Assembly: GCA_034437075.1 (NCBI GenBank)
Contig: DAOTVD010000221.1
Location: 1-15,504 of the forward strand
Direction: 5' to 3'
DNA length: 15,504 bases
From: DAOTVD01 sp034437075
GTDB taxonomy: Bacteria; Chloroflexota; Anaerolineae; Aggregatilineales; J027
A program made the position numbers and the translations under genes. This document shows positions 6,843 to 13,336 of the stretch, piece after piece (position 1 is the first letter of the stretch; each line of letters opens with the position of its first letter). The notes under the pieces were generated by a model. That model was not told where the DNA came from. It was given only the letters and a program-made list of their open reading frames with translations, and did not search any database.

Positions 6843-8093
6843 ATGGTGAATACAACGCAAGGTGGCGTTCAAACGGGGTTTCAAGCCTCTATCGAAGGTG
6901 TGCCGGGCTTCAAAGCAGCGGGGGTGCACTGCGGTCTGCGCAACCGGGGTAAGCTGGATTTAGCCATGATCGCCGCCGAAACGGATTGCAACGCGGCGGG
7001 GATTTTTACAACGAATCAGGTCGCTTCGGCGCATGTGCATTACGACCGTGCCCAACTGGCCAACAATGCCGGGCGGATTCGCGCAGTGGTCATCAATAGC
7101 AAGATCGCCAATGTGTGCACAGGCGAGCAGGGCGCGCGCGACACAGCCCGCATCGCGGCCATCGCTGCTGAGGAGCTTGGCTGCGAGGCCGACCAGGTGC
7201 TGGTGATGTCCACGGGCATTATCGGGCCCCTGTTGCCCATGCATAAGGTGGAGCGTGGTGTCCGCGCGGCGGCTCAGTCGCTAGCAGATACATCTAGCGC
7301 TTGGCACGAAACCGCTATGGCCATCATGACGACCGACACGCGCCTAAAACTAGCGAGCCGTCAGGTAAATGGCTATACCGTCGCGGGGGTGGCCAAAGGC
7401 AGCGGGATGATCGCGCCCAATATGGCGACCATGTTGGCCACTATCGTCACCGATGCGGTCGTGCCTGCGCCGATTTTGCAGGAGAAATTAAAACAAGCCG
7501 CCGATGCGAGCTTTAACCGCATTACTGTGGATGGCGACACCAGCACCAGCGATACGGTCTTGATGTTGGCTAACGGCCATAGCGGCAAGCCCATCGCGCG
7601 TGGTGCCGAGATGGAAGCTTTCGAGGCGGCCTTGCTAGAAGTCTGTCAATCGCTAGCCAAGGCGATTGTGTATGATGGGGAAGGCGCGACGAAGTTCATC
7701 GCCATCGAGGTCAGCGGCGCGGCGGATGACGAAGCCGCCTGGCGCATCGGCAACACGATTGCGAACTCGCCGCTGGTGAAGACCGCTTTCGCGGGCTCGG
7801 ATGCCAACTGGGGGCGCATCATGGCCGCTGCCGGGCGCGCGGGGGTGCCCTTCGACCAAAACAAGGCCGATTTATGGTTTGACTATGGCGGCGATGGCGT
7901 CACAGATGAGGCGCTGCAAGTCTTCGCGCAGGGGCAGCCGACCAACTACGCCGAAGCCTATGCTGCCGATATTTTCGCCGCGCATGATATTTCGGTGCAT
8001 TTGCGCCTGGGGGAGGGCACAGGCCGCACAACGGTCTGGACATGCGATTTATCGCACGATTACGTTAGCATCAACGCCGACTATCGCACATAA
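6843..8093 (+). CDS. argJ: Glutamate N-acetyltransferase / ornithine acetyltransferase
   Basis: A 416-residue enzyme that moves the acetyl group from N-acetylornithine to glutamate, releasing ornithine and closing the acetyl cycle; many members also use acetyl-CoA. It is made as a precursor that cleaves itself before a conserved threonine. The site here is in GMIAPNMATMLATIVTDA, with Thr196 as the nucleophile, giving alpha (1-195) and beta (196-416) chains. GVPGFKAAGVHCGLRNRGKLDLAM at the N-terminus, VMSTGIIG, TVDGDTSTSDTV and GSDANWGRIMAAAGRAG are further family signatures. Only 6 nt separate it from argG and no clear ribosome binding site is seen before ATG 6843, so translation may be coupled to argG. 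Whether it is monofunctional or bifunctional cannot be read from the sequence. Confidence 0.95.
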   Translation: MVNTTQGGVQTGFQASIEGVPGFKAAGVHCGLRNRGKLDLAMIAAETDCNAAGIFTTNQVASAHVHYDRAQLANNAGRIRAVVINSKIANVCTGEQGARDTARIAAIAAEELGCEADQVLVMSTGIIGPLLPMHKVERGVRAAAQSLADTSSAWHETAMAIMTTDTRLKLASRQVNGYTVAGVAKGSGMIAPNMATMLATIVTDAVVPAPILQEKLKQAADASFNRITVDGDTSTSDTVLMLANGHSGKPIARGAEMEAFEAALLEVCQSLAKAIVYDGEGATKFIAIEVSGAADDEAAWRIGNTIANSPLVKTAFAGSDANWGRIMAAAGRAGVPFDQNKADLWFDYGGDGVTDEALQVFAQGQPTNYAEAYAADIFAAHDISVHLRLGEGTGRTTVWTCDLSHDYVSINADYRT

Positions 8094-8116
8094 AAAGACG
8101 TAGCAAGGAATGACCA

Positions 8117-9499
8117 ATGACGAAACTATGGGGCGGGCGCTTCAGCGCCGAACCCGATGCCGCCATGCAGACGCTGAATGCATCCATTGGCTTTGATGTG
8201 CAACTCTATGCCGCCGACATCGCGGGCAGCATGGCCTATGCCAGCGCGTTAGAGCACGCCGGCGTGCTAACCGCAACCGAACGCGAAGCCATTCAAGATG
8301 GTTTGGAGCGTGTGATGTTCGAATTTGAGACTGAAGCCTTTGTATTTCAGCCCGCCGACGAAGATATTCATACCGCTGTGGAGCGGCGCCTGGGCGAGCT
8401 TATAGGCCCCGTAGCGGGCAAGCTGCACACCGGGCGTAGCCGCAACGACCAGGTCGCAACCGACATCCGGCTGTGGTTAAAGGATGCCTTGGGGCAGCTA
8501 CAAGAGGCCCTGCGCGAATTACAAAGTGCGCTGGTAGAGGCCGCCGCGCCCCATACCCACACCCCCCTGCCCGGCTATACCCATTTTCAGCCCGCCCAGC
8601 CGATCACCGTGGCGCAATGGTTGCTCAGCTTTTTCTGGATGTTGCAGCGCGACACGGAACGATTGAGCGAAATCACCCGCCGGGTGGATGTCTCGCCGCT
8701 GGGGTCGAGTGCATTGGCGGGCACGCCTTACGCCATTGATCGCGAAGCCCTGGCGGATGATCTCGGTTTTGCAGGCGTGACGCCCAATAGCCTGGATGCC
8801 ATCAGCGACCGAGATTTCATTGCCGAAACGTTGTTCGCGGCGGCGCTCCTAGCCACGCACCTGAGCAAATTCGCCGAGGACATCATCATCTATGCTAATC
8901 CGGCGCTGGGGTTTGTCATCCTGCCGGATGCGTTTAGCACGGGCTCTAGCATCATGCCCCAAAAACGCAACCCCGACCCGCTCGAACTGACGCGCGGCAA
9001 AGCCGGGCGGCTCATCGGCAACTTGACGGGCTTTCTGGCGCTGTTGAAGGGCTTGCCCAGTGGCTATAACAAAGATTTACAAGAGGACAAAGAACCGCTT
9101 TTCGACACCATGCAAACTCTCGAATTGCTGTTGCCCGTCCTGACGGGCTTCGTGCAAGCGGTGCGCTTTGATGAAGCCCGCCTGCGGGCCGCCTTGGACG
9201 AAGGCTTGCTCGCCACCGAATTGGCCGATTATCTGGTGGCGAAGGGGATGCCCTTTCGCGAGGCGCATCATGTCGTTGGGGAGGTCGTGCGGGCTTGCGA
9301 AGTGGCAGGCGTGGCGCTTTCGGCGTTCCCTCTGGAGCGCTACCAGGCGCTATCGGCCCATTTTGAGGCGGATGTCTTCGCTTGGCTGGATGTAGACGCA
9401 GCCCTGGCCAAACGGACGGCCACGGGCGGTACAGCCCCCGAGGCTGTCGCCGCTCAACTGAAACAGGCCCGCGCATTGCTGGACGCTGAGCACAATTAA
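8117..9499 (+). CDS. argH: Argininosuccinate lyase
   Basis: A 460-residue lyase of the fumarase/aspartase superfamily that splits argininosuccinate into arginine and fumarate, the last step of the pathway. The signature loop GSSIMPQKRNPDPLEL carries the catalytic serine region (about residues 276-291). LHTGRSRNDQVATDIRLW and GYTHFQPAQP (a conserved His/Thr region) are intact, as is the N-terminal KLWGGRFS. The length is normal, so there is no C-terminal acetyltransferase fusion within this protein. AAGGAA (8105-8110) lies 6 nt before ATG 8117. A GNAT acetyltransferase gene begins 15 nt after its stop. Confidence 0.96.
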   Translation: MTKLWGGRFSAEPDAAMQTLNASIGFDVQLYAADIAGSMAYASALEHAGVLTATEREAIQDGLERVMFEFETEAFVFQPADEDIHTAVERRLGELIGPVAGKLHTGRSRNDQVATDIRLWLKDALGQLQEALRELQSALVEAAAPHTHTPLPGYTHFQPAQPITVAQWLLSFFWMLQRDTERLSEITRRVDVSPLGSSALAGTPYAIDREALADDLGFAGVTPNSLDAISDRDFIAETLFAAALLATHLSKFAEDIIIYANPALGFVILPDAFSTGSSIMPQKRNPDPLELTRGKAGRLIGNLTGFLALLKGLPSGYNKDLQEDKEPLFDTMQTLELLLPVLTGFVQAVRFDEARLRAALDEGLLATELADYLVAKGMPFREAHHVVGEVVRACEVAGVALSAFPLERYQALSAHFEADVFAWLDVDAALAKRTATGGTAPEAVAAQLKQARALLDAEHN

Positions 9500-9514
9500 G
9501 GCGAGGTCATCCGA

Positions 9515-9937
9515 ATGTCTGAAAACTTGCGCCCCATGCAGCCTCAAGATTATGACGCTTTGCAGCACTTATGGGCACCTGAAGGGATGGATTATATGAC
9601 GCGCGCTGGCTTCGAACGCCTCATCTGGCGCAATCCGACAAGCTGCTTGGTCATCGAACGCGCGGGAATGCTACTGGCGGGGGCCTGTGGGGCTTATGAC
9701 GGTCGGCGCGCGATTGTGCAATCGGTGGCCGTGCACCCCGCCGAACGCGGCCACGGCTACGGGCAGCGGATCGTGCGCGCGGTGGTCGATGCGCTGTGGC
9801 AACTTGACCCCGAAGCTAAAATCCGGCTCTTTGTGCTGAAAGAAAAACCCGAGTTACTGGCCTTCTATACTCGGTTGGGCTTCGAAGTGCGCGATGACCT
9901 CATCTACATGGCCCTGACCCACCCCAACAGGGTATAA
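9515..9937 (+). CDS. Small GNAT-family N-acetyltransferase, candidate N-acetylglutamate synthase
   Basis: A 140-residue single-domain GNAT protein. The acetyl-CoA pyrophosphate-binding motif is clear: VQSVAVHPAERGHGYGQRIV (the R-G-x-G-Y-G core at about residues 86-91), followed by the ELLAFYTRLGFEVRDD segment typical of the last strands of the fold. The GAYDGRRAIVQSV part resembles YpeA-like GNAT enzymes. It starts at ATG 9515 with an AAGGCGAGG-like ribosome binding site, 15 nt after argH, and is probably co-transcribed with it. In some gammaproteobacteria argH carries a C-terminal GNAT domain acting as N-acetylglutamate synthase, so its position suggests it could supply N-acetylglutamate. 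That is inference: the substrate cannot be read from the sequence, and protein acetylation or detoxification are alternatives. Its stop codon is part of a TATAAT hexamer for the next gene. Confidence 0.85.
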   Translation: MSENLRPMQPQDYDALQHLWAPEGMDYMTRAGFERLIWRNPTSCLVIERAGMLLAGACGAYDGRRAIVQSVAVHPAERGHGYGQRIVRAVVDALWQLDPEAKIRLFVLKEKPELLAFYTRLGFEVRDDLIYMALTHPNRV

Positions 9938-9945
9938 TGCGCGTA
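9933..9945 (+). promoter_or_regulatory. TATAAT -10 element placed for a leaderless transcript of the next gene
   Basis: A perfect TATAAT (9933-9938) overlaps the stop codon of the GNAT gene and is followed after 6 nt by the ATG at 9945. That is where transcription from this element would be expected to start. No consensus -35 is visible at the usual distance, so strength is uncertain. No Shine-Dalgarno sequence precedes this ATG, which fits leaderless translation. Confidence 0.5.
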
Positions 9946-10925
9946 TGCAAGCCTTACGTGAATCGCCCTGGCTACACCGGGCCCTGTTTGGCGGTTTATG
10001 CCTGATCCTGGGCGAACTGATCGCCTGGCAAGGTGCCGCGCGTTATGGCCCGCTGGATTGGCTGGCGCTGTGGCTAATCTATAGCGCGTTGGGCGCGGCG
10101 GCGCTGGATGCCATCGCGCGTTATCGTGTGACGACCCCCAGCACACTCATGCTCGTTGCGGGCGGGTTTGGCTTGGGGCACGCCATGCTGACGGGCACGA
10201 TTAACATCAGCGCCGGAACGCAGGCGTTTGTGGTCGATCTAATTTTGCTACCGCTCGGCGCAATGCCCCTGGTTTTTCTGGTCGCTTTGGGGAGCCTGCG
10301 CGCCCTGCTCAGCGGTGAGGCTGTGGGATTGCGCGCGTTCATCGGCGCGGGGCTGGTTGGCATAGCCTGGGGCATCTGGCTACGTGGCTTTAATGACATC
10401 GAAAGTATCACCATCCGTACCACGACCTTGGCCGAGAATGCGCCCTTTGTGCTGATTGGGCTGGCGCTGATTGGCCTGGTAACTTGGGCGGTGTCCCCGC
10501 AACGTTATACCAATGATTACGCTTGGCGCTTATCGCCCTATGATGCAGTAGCTGTGGGGTTGGTGCTGGGCGTTACCTTGCTGCTGCGCTTAGACGCTGC
10601 CTATGTCGATACCTTGGGCGCCAGTATTCTAGCGTCTTTGTTGGTGATTATCACGCTTATGGTGGTCTTTACGCGCAATATTCGCCCGGCAGACGCGCTG
10701 ACGGACATCACCCCCCCGCAAAAGCCCCATTTGCCGAGTTGGTTTTTGCTGGGGTTGCCGCTGTTGGCGGGGGGGGGCGCGGCGTGGGAATTCGGGGCTG
10801 GCGACCCGTTCTTTGTGGCGGGCATGTTTCAAGCCTTGCTGGTCTTTGGCACGCTCTGGCTACCATTGGCCTCCGCTCAGTTGGGCGTAGCGGCCATGGC
10901 CCGCCTGACTCAAGAAGGATATTGA
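9945..10925 (+). CDS. Polytopic membrane protein, function unknown
   Basis: 326 residues, largely hydrophobic, with about nine or ten predicted membrane segments. Examples are near residues 13-30, 38-57, 65-84, 94-122, 127-146, 166-184, 202-220, 226-245, 264-283 and 290-318. I recognise no family motif, and there are few charged residues in the helices that would suggest a transporter mechanism. A short hydrophilic loop (about residues 246-262, ending TPPQKPHLPS) separates the last two helices from the rest. A run of nine G (10769-10777) lies in the coding sequence within the second-last helix. It starts 7 nt after the GNAT gene and is followed after 3 nt by coaBC, so it could be co-transcribed with either. 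Its own -10 element suggests a new transcription unit. The role is unknown. Confidence 0.8.
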   Translation: MQALRESPWLHRALFGGLCLILGELIAWQGAARYGPLDWLALWLIYSALGAAALDAIARYRVTTPSTLMLVAGGFGLGHAMLTGTINISAGTQAFVVDLILLPLGAMPLVFLVALGSLRALLSGEAVGLRAFIGAGLVGIAWGIWLRGFNDIESITIRTTTLAENAPFVLIGLALIGLVTWAVSPQRYTNDYAWRLSPYDAVAVGLVLGVTLLLRLDAAYVDTLGASILASLLVIITLMVVFTRNIRPADALTDITPPQKPHLPSWFLLGLPLLAGGGAAWEFGAGDPFFVAGMFQALLVFGTLWLPLASAQLGVAAMARLTQEGY

Positions 10926-10928
10926 TAC

Positions 10929-12155
10929 ATGATTTCCGTCTTACAGGACAAGCGCATTATCCTAGGCGTGACTGGGAGCATCGCAGCTTATAAGGTGGCG
11001 GATGTCGCCAGCAAACTCACCCAGGGCGGCGCGCATGTGGATGTCATCATGACCGAATCCGCCACCCGCTTCGTGACGCCCCTCACGTTTCAGGCGTTGA
11101 CCGGACGCCCGGTTTATACCAGTTTATGGGGCGGGGCGGATGCTGCCACAGGGCTACCGACTCATATCGCGCATGTGGGCCTGGCCGAAGGCGCCGATTT
11201 GTTGTTCATTGCCCCCGCTACGGCCCAAACCATGGCGCGCCTGGCCCATGGCATGGCGGATGATTTGCTCAGCGTCACGGCGTTGGCGGCGCGTTGCCCG
11301 GTGTTGCTCGCCCCAGCCATGGATGGCGGCATGTACGAGCATCCCGCCACGCAAGCCAGTGTGACGACGTTGCAAAGCTACGGCTACGGGATCATCGAAC
11401 CAGCCTGGGGACGTTTTGCATCTGGCTTGGAAGGGCGAGGCCGCTTGCCAGAACCCGCTACCCTGATCGGCCATCTCCGGCGTATGCTGGGTACGGGGGG
11501 GCCATTAGCCGGGCGGCATCTGGTGGTGACAGCGGGCGGCACGCGCGAAGCGCTCGACCCCGTGCGTTACATAACGAATCATTCATCTGGGCGCCAGGGT
11601 TATGCTATCGCGCAGGCAGGGATTGATGCAGGCGCGCGCGTCACGCTTATTTCGACTACCACGGCGTTACCAACCCCGGTAGGCGCAGACGTAATTCAGG
11701 TTGTCAGCGCGGACGACATGCGCGATGCGGTGCTCGCCCATATCGACTGTGATGTGCTGGTGATGGTTGCCGCTGTTGCCGATTTGCGCCCGGCCCAACG
11801 CGCCGAACAGAAAATCAAAAAAGCAGAGGCCGCTCTGACGCTGCAATTGGCTCGCAATGATGATATTCTTATGCTGGTGGGTGCCCAACGGGCCGAAACG
11901 GGCACGCCGCGCGTGTGCATCGGATTTGCTGCCGAAACGACAAACTTGCTGGATAATGCAGCCAGCAAGCTACACCGTAAAAACCTCGATCTGATTGTCG
12001 CCAACGATCTTACAGCCCCAGATGCCGGATTCGGCGGCGAAAATAACACAGTGACGATTTTAAGCGCCACACAAGACCCCGAACACTTGCCCCCGACGAC
12101 TAAACAAATAGTCGCCGAACGCCTTTTGCAACGCGCTGCTCATCTGCTAACTTAG
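10929..12155 (+). CDS. coaBC: Bifunctional phosphopantothenoylcysteine decarboxylase / phosphopantothenate-cysteine ligase
   Basis: A 408-residue fusion that catalyses two successive steps of coenzyme A synthesis. The N-terminal flavoprotein (CoaC, about residues 1-185) has RIILGVTGSIAAYK, the catalytic-His region HIAHVGLAEGADLLFIAPAT and GMADDLLS. The substrate-binding motif usually written PxMNxxMW/Y is here PAMDGGMYEHPATQ, with Asp132 instead of Asn. The C-terminal ligase (CoaB, about residues 190-408) has GRHLVVTAGGTREALDPVRY, NHSSGRQGYAIA, the EQKIKK lysine segment and GFAAET. AGAAGGA ahead of ATG 10929 serves as ribosome binding site. It lies 3 nt after the membrane-protein gene. The next gene is preceded by a 68-nt AT-richer gap. 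Confidence 0.95.
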   Translation: MISVLQDKRIILGVTGSIAAYKVADVASKLTQGGAHVDVIMTESATRFVTPLTFQALTGRPVYTSLWGGADAATGLPTHIAHVGLAEGADLLFIAPATAQTMARLAHGMADDLLSVTALAARCPVLLAPAMDGGMYEHPATQASVTTLQSYGYGIIEPAWGRFASGLEGRGRLPEPATLIGHLRRMLGTGGPLAGRHLVVTAGGTREALDPVRYITNHSSGRQGYAIAQAGIDAGARVTLISTTTALPTPVGADVIQVVSADDMRDAVLAHIDCDVLVMVAAVADLRPAQRAEQKIKKAEAALTLQLARNDDILMLVGAQRAETGTPRVCIGFAAETTNLLDNAASKLHRKNLDLIVANDLTAPDAGFGGENNTVTILSATQDPEHLPPTTKQIVAERLLQRAAHLLT

Positions 12156-12168
12156 TACGCAAGTCCCA

Positions 12169-12204
12169 TTGTGCCAGAAATGGTGTTAAAATTTAATTTA
12201 AGTA
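12169..12204 (+). promoter_or_regulatory. Possible promoter of the GAF-domain gene
   Basis: In the AT-rich gap after coaBC, TTGTGC (12169-12174) and TTTAAT (12192-12197, 5 of 6 matches) are spaced by 17 nt. A start near 12204 would leave a leader of about 20 nt before ATG 12224. The -35 match is poor, and overlapping TA-rich hexamers such as TAAAAT (12187-12192) are alternatives. Confidence 0.35.
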
Positions 12205-12223
12205 GGCATACGGATGGCAAAAC

Positions 12224-12835
12224 ATGGCTTCTCAACGTAAAGTTGGACAAATAGAAGAGATCGACAAATTACTGGCAGAGGTGCGCGAGATGTTGACGCT
12301 CACCCACGATGCCAGCGAAATGAACGAACTTGTTGTGTTGCAAATGCTACTTTCGGTAACCAAAGAATTACACAGCTTGCACGATGTTCGGGATGTCATC
12401 ACCAAAGTGCTAGATAGCGCCCTAGCTTTTGTAAATGGCGAACGCGGTTTTATCATGTTGCTAGACGAAGAGAGTATCCCGCGTTTCAAGATGGGGCGTA
12501 ATCGAGATGGTGAATACCTCACGGCTGACGATTTTTCGCCATCCAGTAGTGTTATTGACCACGTGCTCGAAACCCGGCGCTCGTTGATCATCCCCGACGC
12601 GCAATCTGATGAATACCTTAGTAAACGTGAAAGCGTCCAGAATATGATATTACGCAGCGTCAACTGCGCCCCATTGATGATTAAACAACAGGTGATCGGG
12701 CTGTTGTATGTTGATAGCCGCGATGAACCTGTAATGACATTCAGTCTGAAAGCCTCTTTGAATTTTCTGACCTCGCTTGCCGACCAAGCTGCGGTTGCGA
12801 TTCGCAATGCGCAAAAGTTTGAAACCTATGGATAA
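12224..12835 (+). CDS. GAF-domain protein
   Basis: 203 residues: an N-terminal helical or coiled stretch (about 1-45, rich in Glu, Lys and Leu) followed by one GAF domain (about 45-200). The domain shows the usual order: LLSVTKELHSLHDVRDVITKV, LDSALAFVNGERGFIMLLDE, SVIDHVLETRRSLIIPDA, SVNCAPLMIKQQVIGLLYVD and FLTSLADQAAVAIRNAQKF. No kinase, cyclase or DNA-binding domain follows, so it is a stand-alone sensor or adaptor module. GAF domains bind small molecules or chromophores, but no Cys typical of a bilin site stands out in the core. ATG 12224 has no convincing ribosome binding site. It is followed after 54 nt by a small gene with its own Shine-Dalgarno. The ligand and partners are unknown. 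Confidence 0.85.
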   Translation: MASQRKVGQIEEIDKLLAEVREMLTLTHDASEMNELVVLQMLLSVTKELHSLHDVRDVITKVLDSALAFVNGERGFIMLLDEESIPRFKMGRNRDGEYLTADDFSPSSSVIDHVLETRRSLIIPDAQSDEYLSKRESVQNMILRSVNCAPLMIKQQVIGLLYVDSRDEPVMTFSLKASLNFLTSLADQAAVAIRNAQKFETYG

Positions 12836-12889
12836 AACGTAGTCGTGTAACCCGTTCATTGTACTGTTAGCATAACGCGAGAGGTGCTC

Positions 12890-13174
12890 ATGGCCACATC
12901 ATCAATGTACCCGAAGAAAGAAGAGACCCTAACGGCCCGCAATATTGCCGACTCATATGCCTATGCGTTTCAGGCACTTCATGACCGCGTACCAGAATGC
13001 GAACATCTGGAAGGGCGCTGGTTTATGGTGGATGGTATCCGCCGGGACCGGCATTGGATGGTCTTGGAAGTCGAACGCTTGCGCCAAGAAGCCCTTACCC
13101 AAGCCCTGGATGAATCCCGTAATCAATCCACCAGCAATATTTTCAAGATGATTCGTCGCCTCTCACGCCTATAA
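12890..13174 (+). CDS. Small conserved-looking protein, function unknown
   Basis: 94 residues, soluble, mixed charge. GAGAGGTG (12879-12886) lies a few bases before ATG 12890 and decides this start over the in-frame GTG at 12884, which overlaps the ribosome binding site. The N-terminal half has a helical AYAFQALHDRVPE segment. The middle has an aromatic-rich patch (GRWFMVDGIRRDRHWMVLEV), and the C-terminal part is a basic, probably helical tail (NIFKMIRRLSRL). There is no signal peptide or membrane segment. I recognise no family. Its position just after the GAF gene, on the same strand, makes a shared regulatory role possible but unproven. Confidence 0.65.
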   Translation: MATSSMYPKKEETLTARNIADSYAYAFQALHDRVPECEHLEGRWFMVDGIRRDRHWMVLEVERLRQEALTQALDESRNQSTSNIFKMIRRLSRL

Positions 13175-13281
13175 ATTAATAGCCTGAGTACTGAATAGTC
13201 AGGTGAGAGTAGGCAAACGGTAACTTGAAAAGTCCCATCGATATTCGGTACTATGAAGCCTAAATTCGATGATACCATCTT

Positions 13282-13311
13282 AGATGATCATCTTTACGTG
13301 GATAATTGACA
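13282..13311 (+). promoter_or_regulatory. Palindrome and possible promoter ahead of the secreted protein gene
   Basis: The 162-nt gap 13175-13336 holds no gene. It contains a perfect 12-bp palindrome, AGATGATCATCT (13282-13293), followed by GATAAT (13301-13306, 5 of 6 matches to a -10) and TTGACA (13306-13311). The palindrome would lie between -35 and -10 if GATAAT is used, which is a common operator position. A small inverted repeat, CCTGA/TCAGG (13183-13203), lies just after the preceding gene but lacks a T-run. Function is not shown. Confidence 0.3.
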
Positions 13312-13336
13312 GCAGAAACTGAGAGAGGAAAGAGCA

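Noticed and set aside
12232..12807. 191-codon minus-strand open frame opposite the GAF gene
   Set aside because: Composition is Ser/Arg-rich and low in structure, typical of a shadow of a real gene; the plus strand has a clear GAF domain.
13183..13203. Inverted repeat CCTGA/TCAGG after the 12890 gene as a terminator
   Set aside because: The stem is short with a mismatch and no T-run follows.
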